Assembly (NCBI GenBank): GCA_039933105.1
Contig: JBDTOT010000015.1
Span: 1-64,000, forward strand
From: FEN-1219 sp039933105
GTDB lineage: Bacteria; Pseudomonadota; Gammaproteobacteria; Steroidobacterales; Rariloculaceae
Direction of reading: 5' to 3'
Length of the DNA: 64,000 nucleotides
In this document: positions 16,693 through 24,694 of the stretch, piece after piece
Numbering within the stretch: position 1 is the stretch's first letter
Layout of the letters: every line of letters starts with the position of its first letter
Notes under the pieces: generated by a model
Told to the model about the DNA's origin: nothing
Databases searched by the model: none
The model's input: only the letters and a program-made list of their open reading frames with translations
Position numbers and translations under genes: made by a program

Positions 16693-17496
16693 ATGGCCGT
16701 TTATCAGAGTTATGTGCGCGATCGGGCATCGAAGCTCGGCATCCTCGTGGCGATTGCGCTCGTCACCCAGCTCGCGTTTGCCGCCTACGTACGGCCAACG
16801 GCCCAGGAGTGGCGCGCGGAGCAGCGGGCGATCGCAGCGCGAACGCCGGGTTACGTGCCGCAGCGGTCGATCTGGGTGATCATCCAGGACCCCGAGCAGG
16901 AAGCCACGATCATTGTGGCGATCTGGGCCGTCATTCTCGCGATGCTGCGGTTCCGCGAGATCCGCCAGCAACGCAATTTACTCGACGCTGGTTACATGAA
17001 GCTCGATCCCGGCATCGTGATCCTGCCGAGCGACGCGCGGGAATATCTGCGGCAATTCGAGCAGCTGCCTCCGGCTAAACGCGATTCCGTGCTACCGCGC
17101 GTGCTCGCGGCGGCACTGAAACGCTTTGGCGCCACGGGCAACGTGCAGGACGCCTCGCAGACGGTTCACAACGTGTGCGAGAGCGAGAGTACGCGGCTCG
17201 ATGCCGAACTTTCCATCCTGCGCTTCAGCGTATGGGTCGCGCCCGCGCTCGGTTTCGTAGGCACTGTGCGCGGTATCGGCCTCGCGCTGCAGGGTGCGGA
17301 GCTCGCCGTCAAAGGCGACACGGCGGCCGTCACCGGCGGTCTCGGTATCTCGTTCAACTCGACGTTGGTCGCGCTCACGCTCAGCATTTTCCTGATGTAC
17401 CTCCTGCACGAGCTTCAACTCGCGCAAGAGCGGCTCGTGCTCGATTCCGAAAATTACGTCGACGAGGAACTCGTGAGCCGTCTGCACAGCGCCTGA
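16693..17496 (+). CDS. TolQ/ExbB/MotA-family channel protein
   Basis: A 267-residue inner-membrane protein with four predicted helices (about 15-33, 70-86, 178-198, 218-238). The MotA_ExbB signature is present: WVAPALGFVGTVRGIGLAL in helix 3 and GLGISFNSTLVALTLSIF in helix 4, with polar T191 and S223/T224 at the places of the channel threonines of TolQ. A large cytoplasmic segment lies between helices 2 and 3. GGAGGG sits 5 nt before the ATG. It is the last gene of the cluster, followed by a stem-loop. With the two TolR-like vWA proteins it should form a proton- or sodium-driven stator/rotor. Confidence 0.9.
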   Translation: MAVYQSYVRDRASKLGILVAIALVTQLAFAAYVRPTAQEWRAEQRAIAARTPGYVPQRSIWVIIQDPEQEATIIVAIWAVILAMLRFREIRQQRNLLDAGYMKLDPGIVILPSDAREYLRQFEQLPPAKRDSVLPRVLAAALKRFGATGNVQDASQTVHNVCESESTRLDAELSILRFSVWVAPALGFVGTVRGIGLALQGAELAVKGDTAAVTGGLGISFNSTLVALTLSIFLMYLLHELQLAQERLVLDSENYVDEELVSRLHSA

Positions 17497-17514
17497 GGCG
17501 CGGCGACCGCCATT

Positions 17515-17540
17515 GACGCGTCGCCGTCCGGCGGCGCGTC
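17515..17540 (+). terminator. Stem-loop at the end of the vWA-TolQR-like cluster
   Basis: gacgcg (17515-17520) pairs with cgcgtc (17535-17540) and cgccg pairs with cggcg inside, with one G-U pair between them. It starts 19 nt after the stop of the TolQ-like gene. Only a weak AT-rich stretch follows (ataattc), so an intrinsic terminator is plausible but not certain. Confidence 0.45.
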
Positions 17541-17649
17541 ATAATTCGTCAGATTCCCGCCTTCAAGACGCCGCAATTCATCACCGCGGCGCCACCTGCG
17601 TTCGCTGCAATAGCTCCCCGTGTAATCACTCACGTTCGAGGAGCAAATC

Positions 17650-18414
17650 ATGTACAGGAAATTCGTTGTTCTGTTGGTCGGCACTGCGCTTGCGACATCC
17701 GCCTCCGCAGGCGAGCGTCATCGCCTGCACAAAGCGGAGCGCGCGGCGCGGCACCAGGAACCCGCGGCGAAGCACGAATCGATCGGCCTTGGCGGCGGTG
17801 CCGCGATCGGCGCGATGGCCGGCGGCCCCGTCGGCCTCATTCTCGGCGCCGCGTTCGGTAGCTGGATCGGCGATCGATTTCATCACGAGCACGACGCGCG
17901 GCTCGCGGCGGAGCAGAGCGGCGAGCTAGCGGCCTCGCGCAACAAGACGATCGAAACGCGGCTCGCAGCCAGTGAGAGCGCCGCGGCCCAGGCGACCGCC
18001 GCGCTCGGCGGGGAGCGCACGCAACACCGCCGTGACATCGAGGAGGCATTGTCGATAGAAGTGTTATTCCGCACGGAAGGCAGCGGCATCGCTGCGCCCA
18101 CCGAGGAGCGTCTTGCAAAGCTCGTGGCGATGATCTTGCCGCTCGACGGGGCAGTGATTCGCCTCGAGGGCCACACCGACGTGCGCGGCACGGACCACTA
18201 CAACGACGCGTTGGCGACAGCTCGCGCCGATTCTGTGCGCGATGCGTTGATTCGTGCAGGCATGCCGCCCGAGCGGATCCTCGTGAGTGCGGCCGGAAAA
18301 GCCGATTCGCAGGCAACGGATACCGACGTCGACGGTATGGCGCTCGATCGACGCGTGAAGATGAGCGTTGTCGGGCTGGACGACGCGAGTCGCGTCGCGC
18401 AGACCGCGCAGTAG
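17650..18414 (+). CDS. OmpA-like periplasmic protein with glycine zipper
   Basis: A 254-residue protein with a cleavable signal peptide (ATSASAG). A glycine-zipper hydrophobic segment follows (GGGAAIGAMAGGPVGLILG, residues about 50-75), then a helical coiled part and a C-terminal OmpA domain (LEGHTDVRGTDHYNDALATA, ALDRRVKMSV). The architecture resembles the sortase-associated protein PdsO, but no sortase gene is in the window. GAGGAG is found 7 nt before the ATG. It stands 150 bp after the motor cluster and behind a probable terminator, so it may be a separate unit. An OmpA domain could give the peptidoglycan anchor that the vWA-TolR proteins lack; this is inference. Confidence 0.82.
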   Translation: MYRKFVVLLVGTALATSASAGERHRLHKAERAARHQEPAAKHESIGLGGGAAIGAMAGGPVGLILGAAFGSWIGDRFHHEHDARLAAEQSGELAASRNKTIETRLAASESAAAQATAALGGERTQHRRDIEEALSIEVLFRTEGSGIAAPTEERLAKLVAMILPLDGAVIRLEGHTDVRGTDHYNDALATARADSVRDALIRAGMPPERILVSAAGKADSQATDTDVDGMALDRRVKMSVVGLDDASRVAQTAQ

Positions 18415-18435
18415 CGTGAGCTCTGCTTCGCTCGA

Positions 18436-18482
18436 GTGGCCGGAAGTTGCCGCCGTGGAATGCGGTAGCGGCTTCCGGCCAC
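18436..18482. terminator. Long stem-loop between convergent genes
   Basis: gtggccggaag (18436-18446) and cttccggccac (18472-18482) are perfect reverse complements, with an inner gccgc/gcggt pairing. It lies in the short gap between the OmpA-like gene and the convergent CadC-like gene, the usual place of a bidirectional terminator. Confidence 0.6.
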
Positions 18483-18488
18483 ACCTTG

Positions 18489-20762
18489 TTAACCACGCCG
18501 ATGGCGCGCAACGACAGCCATGAAACGCGGGTCGTTGCGAATTGGATCGATGCGTGGATCGGCCAACAAGCCCTCTGTCGACCAATGCCCGGGTCCGCTC
18601 AAGTAGTCATCGAGCTCGCGCACCGCTTCATCCATGTCGCCTGCTAGCACCAGCACGCGGATCACCGCTGCGATCTGTAGACCCGAACCCGCGATTGCGT
18701 CGGTTTTCTTTGGCAACAGATTGGCTGCTTGCCGCGCGGATTCGAGTGCGGCTGCCGGCTCGCCGAGCGCGGCCGCGGTTTCTGCAAGGGCAATCCGCTC
18801 GTAAGCGGTTACGATTGCGTCCTTCTTGCTGGCTGCCTGCAGCTGTGCGCTCACTTCGTGCGCAGCCGTTCGATAGTAGTCGCGAGCTCGATCTCGATCG
18901 CCTGCGAGCCAGTAGGTCCGTGCGTAGAACATGGCCTTGGGGCTGTACGAGTTGCGCAGGTCACCATCGAAGATCGACTCCTCCGACGTAGCGTCGAGAA
19001 TCGCACGCGCACGCGGGTAGTCGCGATCGAAGATCGCCGCGAGCCAGACGGTGTAGGTGTGGGCAAGCCCTTGCGCATAGCTGGGCGTTGGCGGCGCGTC
19101 TGCGAACCGACGAGCCAGGGCGGTATCGCCGTCCTTGCACAAAGCGAGAATCACCTTGTCGACATAGGCCGTCGCGTCGTCGGGGGTTACAGCGAGAAGT
19201 CGGTCGAGAGAATGCCCGGCATTGGCATAGTCGCGCATGAACTCGTAAGTAATGTGTTGCTGCCGGAGATAGACGGTATTTCTCGGATCGAGCTCAACCG
19301 CTTTCGCGAAATCTTCCGTCGCGCGTTGCCAATTGCCGATACGCCGATAGATGGATCCACGGAAGAAACGCAGATCGGCGCTCTGCGGAATGGATCTCTC
19401 GGCCAACGACAGCTCTGCCAGCGCGTGCTCGAAATCGTTGGAGCCATGGTAGAGAAAGTCCGCCATTGCGACGTGAGCTTCCGGCAGATCGGGCTCGAGC
19501 TGGAACGCGTGCCGTATCGACTGCTCGGCCAGTGCGAGCCGCGCCGGCGTGTGGTCGAGGTTGTACCAGTACATTCCGGTGTGCGTGCTGCCGAGATGCA
19601 CCCACGCGAGCGCGAATCCGGGGTCTGCCTCCGTCGCCTGGCTGAAGAGTCGCTCCGCATGCGGTAGAGCGTCGGCGCGATTCGTGCGCCGCGCGTACTC
19701 AACGCCGCTCAGGTAAAAGTCGCGAGCCGCGGCATCTCTCGTCGGCACGTTGCGCAGGCGAGCCAGATCGGTCTCAGTCAACGCGGCTTCCAGCGTTCTC
19801 GCTATAGCGATCGCGAGCTCGCTCTGCACGGCGAAGATATTCTCCGCGGTCAACGATCGAGCGTAGGTCTCGCTCCAGATCATTTGCTCAGTCTCGGTAT
19901 CCACGAGCTCCGTGTTGATACGCAGCGCATCGCCGATGCGCTGTAGCCGAGTTTCGAGAATCGTCGCAACGCCCAACTCGTGGCCGATCTCGCGAATGCT
20001 TTTCTTCGTGTCGCGATAGGCCATGACCGACGTGCGCGAAATAACCTTGCTCAGCGTGCCGATTCTCTCGAGTCTGCCGAGCAACTCATCGTGAAGGCCG
20101 TCCGCGATGAACTGCGCGCGGTCGTCTCCCACGCTGTCGGCGGCGAAGGGGAGCGCCGCGATCGTGCGTCGGTCGACGCGCGGCACAGGCGAGTCGGCTC
20201 CGTGTCCACGCCCTACGACCCAGGCGGCGGCGCCGAACGACGCGGCGACAACGAAGAGCGCGATCATGGCGGCGCGAACTGAGTTGAATGCCGGTCGGCG
20301 TCGGTAGTGTTGTTCCGCGGGGCCAGCCGTATTCGGCGCGTGATCAGCACCGGCGTTCTCAGGTGACGCACCGATACTTCCCGGCGCGGCCGTGACCGGC
20401 TCGGCGGGCGGCGTGTTCGCAACGGGCGCCATCAAACGGACGCCCACCTTCGGAATCGTTTGGAGTACTTGCGGAGTTTTTGGGCTATCGCCGAACGCTT
20501 TGCGCAGCTCGACGAGGCATTGAGTCAGGGCATCCTGGCTGACGACCATTCGCGGCCAGACTGCGTCGAGAATGGCGTTTCTCGATACGACGTTGCCGGC
20601 CGCGTCGGCCAGATAGACCAACACGGCCATGGCACGCGGCGTGACATGAACGGTCTCGTCGCCGCGCTGAATCGTCGAGAGGTGCGGTTCGACGCGCCAC
20701 TCGCCAACCCAGAAGTCCCGATTGGAAAGGCCGTTCGGCGCCATTGGCTGGGATTCTAGCAT
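18489..20762 (-). CDS. CadC-type winged-helix regulator with membrane helix and TPR domain
   Basis: A 757-residue one-component regulator. The N-terminal OmpR/PhoB-type winged helix (FWVGEWRVEPHLSTIQRGDE, DAVWPRMVVSQDALTQCLVELRKAFGD, IPKVGVRLMAP) should bind DNA. One membrane helix (MIALFVVAASFGAAAWVVG) is followed by a periplasmic part. That part begins with a FlgO/TolB-N-like segment (TIAALPFAADSVGDD, FIADGLHDELLGRLERI) and continues as TPR repeats to the end. The start at 20762 has GGAGAG 3 nt upstream and is preferred over the more distal ATG at 20852. It is divergent from the tandem lipoprotein genes starting 97 bp away, so it may control them. Confidence 0.9.
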   Translation of the reverse strand: MLESQPMAPNGLSNRDFWVGEWRVEPHLSTIQRGDETVHVTPRAMAVLVYLADAAGNVVSRNAILDAVWPRMVVSQDALTQCLVELRKAFGDSPKTPQVLQTIPKVGVRLMAPVANTPPAEPVTAAPGSIGASPENAGADHAPNTAGPAEQHYRRRPAFNSVRAAMIALFVVAASFGAAAWVVGRGHGADSPVPRVDRRTIAALPFAADSVGDDRAQFIADGLHDELLGRLERIGTLSKVISRTSVMAYRDTKKSIREIGHELGVATILETRLQRIGDALRINTELVDTETEQMIWSETYARSLTAENIFAVQSELAIAIARTLEAALTETDLARLRNVPTRDAAARDFYLSGVEYARRTNRADALPHAERLFSQATEADPGFALAWVHLGSTHTGMYWYNLDHTPARLALAEQSIRHAFQLEPDLPEAHVAMADFLYHGSNDFEHALAELSLAERSIPQSADLRFFRGSIYRRIGNWQRATEDFAKAVELDPRNTVYLRQQHITYEFMRDYANAGHSLDRLLAVTPDDATAYVDKVILALCKDGDTALARRFADAPPTPSYAQGLAHTYTVWLAAIFDRDYPRARAILDATSEESIFDGDLRNSYSPKAMFYARTYWLAGDRDRARDYYRTAAHEVSAQLQAASKKDAIVTAYERIALAETAAALGEPAAALESARQAANLLPKKTDAIAGSGLQIAAVIRVLVLAGDMDEAVRELDDYLSGPGHWSTEGLLADPRIDPIRNDPRFMAVVARHRRG

Positions 20763-20858
20763 CGGCTCTCCAGCGCTCGGAGTTCGCGCGCGCCGTGCTC
20801 GTAGTTCTCTCGGGTTTCGGTCGGGACGCGCTGCGGAATCCGGCGTAGACAACGGTCT

Positions 20859-21767
20859 ATGCGCATCACCGCGTTCATCTTGATTGCCTGTGTCCTGTGG
20901 GGTTGCGGCGGCGGGGCTTCGCCGCCCAGCGCCCCAGCTGTTGCGCCGTCACCGTCCGTTGCGTCGCCACCTCCACCCCTGTCGACGCCAGACACCGCGG
21001 CTGGGTTTCTCCTCAGCGGTGTCGTCCGCATGCCCGCCGGCCAGTTCGCTGCGCTCGGGCTGATCACGGCTGACGGTGCTGTGCGCATCGATATCGGTGG
21101 TCCGGATGCTGCGGCACACGACCCGACCGGTTCCGTGCAATTCATCGGTAGCCTCGATACGGCCAGCGATCGCACCCACGCCAGCGGCGTCCTGATCGGA
21201 CAAGCCTGTGCGGGCCCCACGCCTGGGCGCTTTTGCGGGACAGCCACGCCCGCCCGGATCACCCTCCCCACCGTGTTGTTCCCTGGGACCGCCGGAATCC
21301 AAGTCGCCACGAGCGGCGGCGGCGAGACTTGGGCGCTCGACCTCTATTGGTTCAACGACCGTTACTGGACGCCGGCGCACCTCCGTTCGCCAGGTGAGTC
21401 ATACGACGTCCTCCTTGCGGAGTTCGCTGCCGACAATAACGTGGTCATGAGCGTGGACGATGCTGGGCGGCTGTTCTTCCAGAGTCCGTCCACGGGCTGC
21501 ACCGGTAACGGCACGTTCATGCCTCATCTCGACGGGCAGTTCAACGCCTACGACGTGAGCCTCGTCATAGACAGCTGCAACTCGGCGCACGCCTATTTGA
21601 ACGGTGGTTTCGAGGGTCTAGCGACGACCAATGTCCTGCAGCCCTGGGACTACGGCCGCGACGACGCGTGGCTGGTTTGGCTTTCACGGCCGGCGGCAGC
21701 GGGAGTTTCAGTGGCGCTCACCTTGCTGGCCACACCCGTCGGCGGGGCTGGGGCTTGGGACTATTAG
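20859..21767 (+). CDS. Lipoprotein A of a tandem pair
   Basis: A 302-residue lipoprotein with signal peptide and lipobox LWGC near residue 16, then a Ser/Pro-rich linker. The mature domain is beta-rich, with repeated phrases shared with the next gene: SGVVRMPAGQFAALGLITADGAVRID, CAGPTPGRFCGTATPA, VMSVDDAGRLFFQSPSTGC, YDVSLVIDSCNSAHAYLNG. The paired Cys suggest disulfides. No known family is recognised. Its start lies near the divergent CadC-type regulator. Confidence 0.78.
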   Translation: MRITAFILIACVLWGCGGGASPPSAPAVAPSPSVASPPPPLSTPDTAAGFLLSGVVRMPAGQFAALGLITADGAVRIDIGGPDAAAHDPTGSVQFIGSLDTASDRTHASGVLIGQACAGPTPGRFCGTATPARITLPTVLFPGTAGIQVATSGGGETWALDLYWFNDRYWTPAHLRSPGESYDVLLAEFAADNNVVMSVDDAGRLFFQSPSTGCTGNGTFMPHLDGQFNAYDVSLVIDSCNSAHAYLNGGFEGLATTNVLQPWDYGRDDAWLVWLSRPAAAGVSVALTLLATPVGGAGAWDY

Positions 21768-21772
21768 CGCTG

Positions 21773-22654
21773 ATGCGCATTGTGGCTTGCATCGCATTCA
21801 CGGTTGCCCTGAATGGTTGTGGAGGTGGCGGGCCTTCGCCTGCGTCCGAAGTGGCGTCGTACCCGCTTCCCCGGTTCGGCGTGTGGTTGCCCTATGCCTT
21901 GAGCGACGGGGTCGGCTTTTTTTCGGGAACGGTCCGCATGCCGGCGGGAGAGTTCACTGCTTACGGCGTCATCACTTCTGACGGCCTTGTACGCGTCGAC
22001 GTCGTCGGTTCGGACCCCGCGAATCCGGTGGCTGAGTCGCAGCAATTCATCGGAGCGCTGGACGCTAGCGGTGTCGGCAGCGGCGTCGTGGTTGGAGAGG
22101 GTTGTGCGAGTGGGCCCCTTGGCCGTTTTTGCGGCGTGGCCGCACCTGCGCAGATCAATGGGCTCCTCTCCTCGACCTCTTTGCGGGGGTCTATAGCCCT
22201 GCGAGGAGTCGTCCAAGTCACGACGAGTGGCGGGGAAGAGATCTGGTCGTTGGACGGACTCCTGCAGTCGGGTGTCGGTGGCAACAGCGACAAGGACGTG
22301 TCGACGGACGGCCTGTGGAAGGTCTTCCTGGCGGAGTTTGCTCAGGACAAAGACGTAATCATGAGCATCGATGCTGCCGGCCGGCTGTTTTTCCAGAGTC
22401 CGTCCGCCGGCTGTACGGGCAACGGCACCCTTGCGACGCGCGTCGGAGGACAGATCAACATCTACGACGTGAGCCTCGTCATCGGTAGTTGCGATTCGGT
22501 TTACGCCTCCTTGAATGGCAGCTTCGAGGGTCTCGCGATGCAAATTTTGGACTATTGGGATGACTACGACACGCTGAACCTCTGGCTTTCGCAGCCGAGC
22601 GGGGATCCATCTCCGGTGGCGCTCACGTTTTCGGCCGAGTTTTCGTCCCAATGA
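21773..22654 (+). CDS. Lipoprotein B of a tandem pair, paralogue of A
   Basis: A 293-residue paralogue of the upstream lipoprotein. The ATG is 5 nt after the previous stop. The signal peptide ends LNGC, followed by the same modules: SGTVRMPAGEFTAYGVITSDGLVRVD, GEGCASGPLGRFCGVAAPA, IMSIDAAGRLFFQSPSAGC, YDVSLVIGSCDSVYASLNG. The pairs of Cys are conserved between the copies. The pair must come from tandem duplication. Function is unknown; an extracytoplasmic binding domain is likely. Confidence 0.8.
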   Translation: MRIVACIAFTVALNGCGGGGPSPASEVASYPLPRFGVWLPYALSDGVGFFSGTVRMPAGEFTAYGVITSDGLVRVDVVGSDPANPVAESQQFIGALDASGVGSGVVVGEGCASGPLGRFCGVAAPAQINGLLSSTSLRGSIALRGVVQVTTSGGEEIWSLDGLLQSGVGGNSDKDVSTDGLWKVFLAEFAQDKDVIMSIDAAGRLFFQSPSAGCTGNGTLATRVGGQINIYDVSLVIGSCDSVYASLNGSFEGLAMQILDYWDDYDTLNLWLSQPSGDPSPVALTFSAEFSSQ

Positions 22655-22785
22655 CCGCGGCTCTCCTGCGACCCGAGGTCGACCGCGCGGTCGGTATCGC
22701 GTTCACGGTTGTGCTGAGCGGTTGCGATCAGCGTAGATGGGGGGCTAGCAGCGGTAGCAGGGGTGTGGCGTCGCGGGCCGCGTGA
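22651..22785 (+). pseudogene. Truncated third copy of the tandem lipoprotein
   Basis: A 44-codon frame starts with an ATG that overlaps the stop of lipoprotein B (ATGA). It contains a signal-peptide-like GIAFTVVLSGC that closely matches CIAFTVALNGC of copy B, also at the nucleotide level (about 22690-22737 against about 21780-21830). The rest of the mature domain is missing, and the frame runs into the 3' end of bioD on the other strand. It is best read as a deletion remnant, though a coupled lipopeptide cannot be excluded. Confidence 0.55.
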
Positions 22786-23399
22786 CGCGGCAGCACTTGC
22801 ACGGGCGTCGGCTTCAGGAATCGTGCGAGAACCGTGGCCGTCTCGGCGGCCGACACGGGTCGCTCCTCCGATTCGCTGACGACAACGCTGGCGACGCGCG
22901 CGCCTCGCGATTTCAACGCCGCTGCTGCCGTGAGGCTGTGGCTCAACGTGCCCAGGTAGCTGCCGACGACGAGCAGCGCGGGCGCATCGAGCGCCATGAT
23001 CCAGTCGAGCACCGTGTGATGGTCATCGAGTGGCACCATGACGCCGCCGATGCCTTCGATCAGCGTGACGTCTGCGTCGCGCGGCGCGCGGCAGAAATCG
23101 ACGAGCGCTGCGAACGGAAGGGCGCGCCGTTCGCGCGCCGCGGCCATGTCGGGGGATAGCGGCGCCGCGAATCGCCATGGCGTCACGGCGTCGAGGTTCG
23201 TCGAGCTCGGCTCGAGGCCCTGCGCGCGCAGCAGCGCGCCCGTGTCGCCGGCGTTCGGATTCGCTGCGTCGAATCCCGAGGCCACCGGCTTCAACGCGCG
23301 GACGCGGTAGCCCGCGGCGGTCAGCTCGTCGATGAGTCGCAGAGTGACGAAAGTCTTGCCGACATCGGTGCCCGACGCCGTCACGAACAACGTAGTCAT
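22728..23399 (-). CDS. bioD: Dethiobiotin synthetase
   Basis: Makes the ureido ring of dethiobiotin from 7,8-diaminopelargonate, CO2 and ATP. The protein has 223 residues. The P-loop is near the start (FVTASGTDVGKTFV), with the catalytic ALKPVASGFD and EGIGGVMVPL motifs of BioD. The ATG overlaps the bioF stop by 4 bp (23396-23399), which shows coupling. The true gene is only the last part of a longer frame; the longer N-terminal extension is the shadow of bioF. Confidence 0.95.
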   Translation of the reverse strand: MTTLFVTASGTDVGKTFVTLRLIDELTAAGYRVRALKPVASGFDAANPNAGDTGALLRAQGLEPSSTNLDAVTPWRFAAPLSPDMAAARERRALPFAALVDFCRAPRDADVTLIEGIGGVMVPLDDHHTVLDWIMALDAPALLVVGSYLGTLSHSLTAAAALKSRGARVASVVVSESEERPVSAAETATVLARFLKPTPVQVLPRHAARDATPLLPLLAPHLR

Positions 23400-24577
23400 G
23401 AGCGCAGCAACGGCCGCACCGCGTTTGCGAGCGCCGCTACCTGCTCGCTCGAGTGCTCGGCCGAGAACGTCACGCGCAACCGCGACGTGCCTGACGGTAC
23501 CGTCGGCGGGCGGATCGCTGCGACGAGGAACCCTGCCGCGCGCAGCGAGTCGCCCGCGGCGAGCGCGTTCTCGGCGCTGCCTTGCACGAGCGAGACGATC
23601 GGGCTTGCCGCCGGCGGCAGGCCGAGCGCGCTTGTGAATTCGCGGGCGAGCTTCAGGGGCCGGCGCACGAGATCGCGATTGGTTGCGATCAGATCGAGTG
23701 CACGGTTCGCGGCAGCGACGACTCCGGGCGGCAGGCCGGTCGAATACACCAAGGTCCGTGCGCGGTTGCGCACGAGCTCGCAGACGCTGCGGCTCGCGCA
23801 GAGGTAGCCCCCGTATGCGCCCACGGCTTTCGACAGCGTGCCCATCTGCAAAGGCACGCTGACGGGCGCGCCATGCGCAAAGCTCGAGCCGCGGCCGTCG
23901 CCCACCACGCCGACTCCATGTGCGTCGTCCGTCATGAGCCAGGCGTCGTGCTGCGCGGCGAGCGGCGCGAGCTCGGCCAGCGGAGCGAGATCGCCTTCCA
24001 TGCTGAATACGCCGTCCGTCAGGACGAGGCAATGCCGATGCTGCCGCCGCTCCCGTTCGAGAAGCTCGGCGGCGTGGCCTACATCGTTGTGGCGAAACTC
24101 GAGGACGCGCGCGTGTGATAGATCCGCGCCGGCCAAAAGACAGCTGTGACTGAGCTCGTCGAGTAGCACCAGGTCCGTACGGCCGACGAGCGCCGGAACG
24201 ACGCCCAAGTTCGTCAGGTACCCGCTGCCGAATACGACGGCGTCTTCGGCGCCTTTCAGAGCGGCGAGCTTGCGCTCGAGCTCGGCGTACAGCGGGTGGT
24301 TGCCGTTCACGAGCCGCGACGAGCCCGCGCCTGCGCCGTAACGCTGCGTGGCCTCCACACTCGCCGCGATGACGTCAGGGTGATGCGTGAGCCCCAGGTA
24401 GTCGTTGCACGAGAAGGACACGAGCGGGGCGCCGTCTCGCTCCGCATCGACCGCGCCGGAGCGATCGGTGGTCACGAGGCGCCTGCGCAGTTGGCGGCGT
24501 TCGAGCGCGGCAAGCTTCTCGCGAGCGATGTCGTCAAGAGATCTCGACGGATCACCGTCGGGGTGGGGGACGCTCAC
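23396..24577 (-). CDS. bioF: 8-amino-7-oxononanoate synthase
   Basis: A PLP enzyme condensing pimeloyl-thioester and alanine to 8-amino-7-oxononanoate in biotin synthesis. The protein has 393 residues with the PLP lysine in GTLSKAVGAYGG, the family motifs SFSCNDYLGLTHHP and TDGVFSMEGDLAPL, and LMTDDAHGVGVVG for the pyridine Asp. It starts with GTG. It lies 117 bp downstream of lon on the same strand, but a stem-loop separates them. Confidence 0.95.
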   Translation of the reverse strand: MSVPHPDGDPSRSLDDIAREKLAALERRQLRRRLVTTDRSGAVDAERDGAPLVSFSCNDYLGLTHHPDVIAASVEATQRYGAGAGSSRLVNGNHPLYAELERKLAALKGAEDAVVFGSGYLTNLGVVPALVGRTDLVLLDELSHSCLLAGADLSHARVLEFRHNDVGHAAELLERERRQHRHCLVLTDGVFSMEGDLAPLAELAPLAAQHDAWLMTDDAHGVGVVGDGRGSSFAHGAPVSVPLQMGTLSKAVGAYGGYLCASRSVCELVRNRARTLVYSTGLPPGVVAAANRALDLIATNRDLVRRPLKLAREFTSALGLPPAASPIVSLVQGSAENALAAGDSLRAAGFLVAAIRPPTVPSGTSRLRVTFSAEHSSEQVAALANAVRPLLRS

Positions 24578-24641
24578 AAGGGGTCGCTCGTAGGCCGCAT
24601 GCCGGCATTCTCACCGACACGTTGTGCTCGATGGAAGCACT

Positions 24642-24665
24642 CGAGCCGCGCGAGCAGGCGGCTCG
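24642..24665 (-). terminator. Stem-loop between lon and bioF
   Basis: cgagccgc (24642-24649) pairs perfectly with gcggctcg (24658-24665) around an 8-nt loop. It lies 30 nt after the lon stop in the lon-to-bioF gap. No T-run is visible, so it could be a weak terminator or a processing signal. Confidence 0.35.
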
Positions 24666-24694
24666 GGCCCTGTCACATGGGCTTCGGTCAGACC

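Noticed and set aside
5249..17496. Type VI secretion or Zorya-type defence locus
   Set aside because: Kinase, FHA and SUMF1-fold genes recall T6SS regulation, but no TssB/C, TssJKLM, ClpV or VgrG is present. TolQR-like genes recall ZorAB, but no ZorC/D or helicase genes are found and the OmpA domain of ZorB is replaced by vWA.
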